In this document: positions 12,815 to 15,964 of the stretch, piece by piece
Numbering within the stretch: position 1 is the first letter of the stretch
Layout of the letters: every line of letters starts with the position of its first letter
Source: an uncultured Bacilli bacterium
GTDB taxonomy: Bacteria; Bacillota_I; Bacilli_A; RF39; UBA660
Assembly (NCBI GenBank): GCA_910583945.1
Contig: CAJTYF010000036.1
Span: forward strand, 1-15,964
Direction of reading: 5' to 3'
Length of the DNA stretch: 15,964 nt
Position numbers and translations under genes: made by a program
Notes under the pieces: model-generated
Seen by the model: the letters and a program-made list of their open reading frames with translations, nothing else
Databases searched by the model: none
Told to the model about the DNA's origin: nothing

Positions 12815-13465
12815 TTATTCAAATATTGAAAATGGATATCTTTTGGGTAAGTCTAGTGTAAAGGTTAATAATTCTTTTGTTATTGGATGATAAAAAGAAA
12901 GTTCTTTTGCAAATAACGCTACTGAATCTTTTAAATTAGCCTTTTTATTGTATTTGGCATCTCCATACAAAGGATAACCAAAGTGAGAGAATTGCACGCG
13001 AATTTGATGGTGTCTTCCTGTTTCTAAGTTTATTTTTACAAGAGTTTTGTTTTCTTTTATAGATATTACTTCATAATTTAGTCTGGCTATTTTTCCTTTT
13101 GGTGAGACAAAAGAAATTCTCCTTTTTTCATCTTTTTTGAGGTAATCTTCAAGTGTTCCCTTCTGTTTTAAAATTCCTTCGACTACAGCATAATATGTTT
13201 TTTGAAATTCTTTTTTTCTAATTTGTTCGCTTAACCTAGCAGCGGCTTTACTGGTTTTCGCGAAGACCATAACTCCACCAACCATTCTATCTAAGCGGTG
13301 CACCAGTCCCAAATACACATTTCCAGGCTTCCCATATTTTTCTTTTAAATACTGTTTTAAAAGGTTTAATAAGTCTGTATCTTTGGTGTTATCTTCTTGT
13401 ACGAGACAATTGATGGGCTTTTCAACGACTAACAAATGATTGTCTTCATAGAGGATATTTATCAT
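12815..13465 (-). CDS. RluA-family pseudouridine synthase
   Basis: 216 residues. It converts specific uridines of rRNA or tRNA to pseudouridine. The motif with the catalytic aspartate is LVHRLDRMVGGVMVFAKT (Asp59), and the family continues with FQKTYYAVVEG, LETGRHHQIRVQ and YPLYGDAKY. There is no N-terminal S4 domain, so it is the short, stand-alone type rather than RluD. The target site cannot be told from sequence. Its ATG overlaps the stop of the methyltransferase gene by 4 bp (ATGA), and the ribosome binding site is weak, so translation is likely coupled. The neighbour suggests a joint role in rRNA modification. Confidence 0.92.
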   Translation of the reverse strand: MINILYEDNHLLVVEKPINCLVQEDNTKDTDLLNLLKQYLKEKYGKPGNVYLGLVHRLDRMVGGVMVFAKTSKAAARLSEQIRKKEFQKTYYAVVEGILKQKGTLEDYLKKDEKRRISFVSPKGKIARLNYEVISIKENKTLVKINLETGRHHQIRVQFSHFGYPLYGDAKYNKKANLKDSVALFAKELSFYHPITKELLTFTLDLPKRYPFSIFE

Positions 13466-14325
13466 TCTTCAAAGTACCCATAAATCCCACAAGGAAGTAT
13501 TAAGTTATCTCTTTTAATAGGAAGCCCAATTTCACCTGATGCAATGTGTCCCGTTGGATATTTTTTTAAAATAGTCGTTTTTAAAATGTTTTCTAAAACT
13601 ATACTCGATATACCTGTCGTGTAAGAGTTAATTAAAAAGAATAAAGGTTTATCGCTTAGGATTTGCATACATAAGTCGATTAAATAATAGATGTTTTTTT
13701 CAAATTTCCAGACTTCTTTATTAGGACCTCTGCCATAACTTGGCGGATCCATGATAATCGCATCGTATTTATTTCCTCGTCTAATTTCCCTACTTACAAA
13801 TTTTACACAATCGTCTACAATAAAATGAATTTCTTTGTTTTCTAAATGGCAGAGTTTCATATTTTCTTTCGCCCATTCCGTCATTCCACGAGAGGCATCC
13901 ACTTGCACGACTTTTGCACCACTACTTAAGGCCGCCATAGATGCACATCCTGTATAAGCAAAGAGATTTAAAACTTTTATTTCGCGATGTGCATTTTTGA
14001 TTTTTTCCATGATAAAATCCCAATTCGTCGCTTGTTCTGGAAAAATCCCCGTATGTTTAAAGTTTGTTGGACTAATTTTAAAGGTTAAGTGTTTATAGTT
14101 GATTGTCCAAAATTCTGGGAGCTTACGTTTAAATTCCCAATTTCCTCCTCCCTCACTACTTCTGTGATAAAAGCCATCAACGTCTTGCCAATCCTTATCA
14201 TCAAGAACTTCCCACATGGCTTGAGGATCAGGTCTTCTTAAAATAATATTCCCATATCTTTCTAATTTTTCGCCATTTCCCGCATCTAAACATTCGTATT
14301 CTTCCCATTCATTACTCATTCGCAT
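13462..14325 (-). CDS. SAM-dependent methyltransferase, RlmI/RlmK-like
   Basis: 287 residues. Class I Rossmann methyltransferase: VLNLFAYTGCAS (118-129) is the SAM-binding motif I, VDAS (142-145) with Asp143 binds the ribose, and MDPPSYGRG (192-200) is the catalytic motif IV. This combination (NLFAYTG plus DPPSYGRG) is seen in the RlmI/RlmK group of 23S rRNA methyltransferases, but the N-terminal PUA domain is absent. The N-terminal ~90 residues contain an acidic/aromatic segment (RRPDPQAMWEV). Base or position specificity is not known. The ATG at 14325 is preferred because GGTAGGT lies 8 nt before it. Only 9 nt separate it from the upstream gene, and it overlaps the pseudouridine synthase gene. 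Confidence 0.85.
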   Translation of the reverse strand: MRMSNEWEEYECLDAGNGEKLERYGNIILRRPDPQAMWEVLDDKDWQDVDGFYHRSSEGGGNWEFKRKLPEFWTINYKHLTFKISPTNFKHTGIFPEQATNWDFIMEKIKNAHREIKVLNLFAYTGCASMAALSSGAKVVQVDASRGMTEWAKENMKLCHLENKEIHFIVDDCVKFVSREIRRGNKYDAIIMDPPSYGRGPNKEVWKFEKNIYYLIDLCMQILSDKPLFFLINSYTTGISSIVLENILKTTILKKYPTGHIASGEIGLPIKRDNLILPCGIYGYFEE

Positions 14326-14334
14326 AAAATATAC

Positions 14335-14703
14335 CTACCAATCTCCATGATATTTATCACCATAAAATGTAATTTCTGAATTTCTGTTTTTTCTTTGTCG
14401 CTGTCTTTTTCTTATAACACTATTTTTGGATTCTTCAAAATATTGTGCAACACTCGTTGCTATATAAATAAGTCTTAATTCATTTAAATTATAACTCGAT
14501 TTTGTTAAAATCGTTTTTAATTCTATAGATATTTCTACCAAAGATTTTCTTTTTAGTTGTCTTATTTCTTTTAAAGGTAACCCAGTTATCCATGCTACTT
14601 TAGAAGTAGATAACTCCATTTCTAATAATTTTTGAGCACATTCAATTGCTTGCTCTTTTTTGCCTTTTTGAAAATATTCTTGTTTTATGTTTTCTAAATT
14701 CAT
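14335..14703 (-). CDS. Small helical protein resembling the tail of Rpn/PD-(D/E)XK proteins
   Basis: 122 residues from the ATG at 14703, with AGGTG 7 nt upstream; an in-frame GTG at 14712 is less likely. The N-terminal half (about 12-50: KGKKEQAIECAQKLLEMELSTSK then VAWITGLPLKEIRQLK, given in parts) looks like the C-terminal helical module of Rpn/transposase-associated PD-(D/E)XK proteins. No nuclease motif is present. The C-terminal part is a helix followed by a strongly basic run (RKRQRQRKNRN, about 98-108) that could bind nucleic acid. It is the first gene of the operon with the rRNA-modification genes. Function unknown; it could be a remnant or a stand-alone regulator. Confidence 0.65.
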   Translation of the reverse strand: MNLENIKQEYFQKGKKEQAIECAQKLLEMELSTSKVAWITGLPLKEIRQLKRKSLVEISIELKTILTKSSYNLNELRLIYIATSVAQYFEESKNSVIRKRQRQRKNRNSEITFYGDKYHGDW

Positions 14704-14720
14704 ATCGCACACCTATCGTT

Positions 14721-14726
14721 ATTATA
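14721..14726 (-). promoter_or_regulatory. Possible -10 for the rRNA-modification operon
   Basis: A perfect TATAAT on the minus strand, with predicted start near 14714, eleven bases before the ATG at 14703. No convincing -35: the best at 16 bp is TGTAAA, 3 of 6. Confidence 0.45.
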
Positions 14727-14750
14727 TAACTTTTTTTATTTTTTTACATC

Positions 14751-14779
14751 TTGTTTTTTTAAAAGTTTTCTATTAAAAT
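14751..14779 (+). promoter_or_regulatory. Promoter of the metallopeptidase gene
   Basis: TTGTTT (14751-14756), a 17-bp spacer, and TAAAAT (14774-14779), followed by the ribosome binding site TTAGGAG at 14791-14797. Confidence 0.6.
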
Positions 14780-14804
14780 ATTTTTTTAATTTAGGAGTTT
14801 AGTT

Positions 14805-15926
14805 ATGGAATATAATTGGGATTTAAATAAATTAAAACATTTAAAAAAAGAATATCAAATGATTCGTTTAAAAACACAGGATTTAATGAAAGAAGATAAA
14901 CTTTATTGTCTACAAAAAGAAGAAGATTTAAATGATATGATAAAACATATGATTACCAATGAAGAATATACAATCAAGAAATTAAGAATTGAAATATTAT
15001 CTAAACCACGCATTAAAAATAACCAAATTAAAGAATACAATGCTATACCAAAATTTGTCCGAAAAATGCTTTTTAATTCAATTAAAGCGATTCGTGATGT
15101 CAGAGAATTTGCGAGTATTCCCTACCCAAATCTTTCTTTGACTAATCAAGATTTGGTTGATTTAGCAAGAGATTTTTTTCGATGGATTCCTAATAAAAAT
15201 TATCAACAATTAATTGATTCTTACACGAATCCTGAAAATCATTATTTACGTTTTTCTCCTCCTTCTTCCCTTTATTATAATGGCTATACCTTCTTTTTCG
15301 ACTTAAATCATTTTATCCCTTTTTTTGAAATTCGTCGAAAACAAACTTTGGAAGATATTTTTACTTTCCACCATGAACTCGCCCATGGTATTTATGGAAA
15401 TTTAATTCGTAATCTTGAAAACTCTTCTTATTATTACCTTGCTGAATTAGAAGGACTCTATTTTGAATCTTTAACCGTCCCTTTTTTAGAAGAAAAGAAA
15501 TTATTAACTCACGAAGAAGCACAAATCTTTTATTTGGATCAATTAAATATTTTTTTTAATTGTTTGAGTACTTTTTATTTTCATTATTTGCTCATTTACT
15601 TCAAGAAAAAAAGAATTCCTCCTATGATAGAGAATCTAGAATTCTTTTTAGATTTAGATGAAGTTCCGTTTGTTATTGATGAAGAAATGCTAAGAGAAAT
15701 ATTAAAGGAAAAAGTACACGTGGATGCAAAATATGCTTTTTCTTACTTAGTTTGTTTTTATTTACAAAATCTAAATGATGTAGAAAAATCTTTTTCCTTA
15801 TTTGAAAAACTAAAATATAATCGAACACCCGAATTACAAGATTTATTTAAACATCACCAAATGGCTATTCATGATTTTTATTATTTAAAAGAGAGAACTT
15901 TATCTTTAACAAAAAAGTTGTGTTAA
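14805..15926 (+). CDS. Compact HExxH zinc metallopeptidase, possibly M3-like
   Basis: 373 residues. FTFHHELAHGIYG contains His190-Glu191-X-X-His194, a zincin active site. A likely third zinc ligand lies in YLAELEGLYFESLT (Glu214, Glu216 or Glu221). The helical N-terminal lobe (1-110) and the SPPSSLYYNGYTFF strand before the active site resemble oligoendopeptidase F-type M3 enzymes, but those are about 560-600 residues, so this is a shortened or divergent member. The N-terminus lacks a signal peptide or membrane helix, so a cytoplasmic peptidase is expected. It has AGGAG 7 nt before the ATG, runs divergently from the rRNA-modification operon, and ends 38 bp from the window edge without a visible terminator. 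Confidence 0.8.
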   Translation: MEYNWDLNKLKHLKKEYQMIRLKTQDLMKEDKLYCLQKEEDLNDMIKHMITNEEYTIKKLRIEILSKPRIKNNQIKEYNAIPKFVRKMLFNSIKAIRDVREFASIPYPNLSLTNQDLVDLARDFFRWIPNKNYQQLIDSYTNPENHYLRFSPPSSLYYNGYTFFFDLNHFIPFFEIRRKQTLEDIFTFHHELAHGIYGNLIRNLENSSYYYLAELEGLYFESLTVPFLEEKKLLTHEEAQIFYLDQLNIFFNCLSTFYFHYLLIYFKKKRIPPMIENLEFFLDLDEVPFVIDEEMLREILKEKVHVDAKYAFSYLVCFYLQNLNDVEKSFSLFEKLKYNRTPELQDLFKHHQMAIHDFYYLKERTLSLTKKLC

Positions 15927-15964
15927 ACATTAAGACTGATTGATATATTCAACATAAGCAACGT

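Overview
The window is AT-rich and reads as a chromosomal segment of a low-GC Bacillota, probably Bacilli or Erysipelotrichia-like. The evidence is sufCDSU gene order with a zinc-type SufU, a cca/dnaD/nth cluster, a zinc-free Bacillus-type ribosomal protein S4, GGTGA/AGGAG ribosome binding sites and TTGACA/TATAAT-type promoters. TGA is used as a stop, so this is not the Mycoplasma code. The lineage call is inference.

Left part (1-3306): the first codons of a minus-strand gene leave the window at position 1. Next to it is a minus-strand SUF iron-sulfur operon read sufC-sufD-sufS-sufU. It has a plausible promoter before sufC, tight overlaps, and a terminator overlapping the sufU stop. SufD is about half the usual length, and no sufB lies within the visible sequence.

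Middle (3378-7770): a minus-strand cca-dnaD-nth operon originally continued into a small secreted-protein gene. An insertion sequence of the IS1202-like (ISNCY) type, 1579 bp at 4115-5693, has entered the last codons of nth. It is flanked by a perfect 30-bp direct repeat, has 26-bp imperfect inverted ends, and its transposase gene points against the operon. The repeat is exactly ten nth codons. The native stop is stranded on the far side, and nth now ends at a TGA supplied by the insertion sequence, four residues later.

At 7771-7989, back-to-back promoters drive cca (minus) and rpsD (plus). The ~149-nt rpsD leader can form a pseudoknot-like fold and is a good candidate for autoregulation by S4. 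A row of three hairpins follows rpsD and separates it from a convergent two-gene minus-strand unit (8879-11571). That unit encodes a phytoene-desaturase/retinol-saturase-type FAD oxidoreductase and an FAD/NAD/[2Fe-2S] reductase, presumably an electron-donor and acceptor pair acting on an unknown substrate.

Right part (11735-15926): an orphan 177-residue gene (plus) converges on a four-gene minus-strand operon. That operon holds a small helical protein resembling the tail of Rpn/PD-(D/E)XK proteins, a SAM methyltransferase, an RluA-type pseudouridine synthase and a ferritin-like metalloprotein. Divergent from it is a compact HExxH metallopeptidase. No tRNA, rRNA or CRISPR array was seen. The most unusual items are the insertion-sequence junctions in nth, the rpsD leader RNA, the oxidoreductase pair and the half-length SufD.
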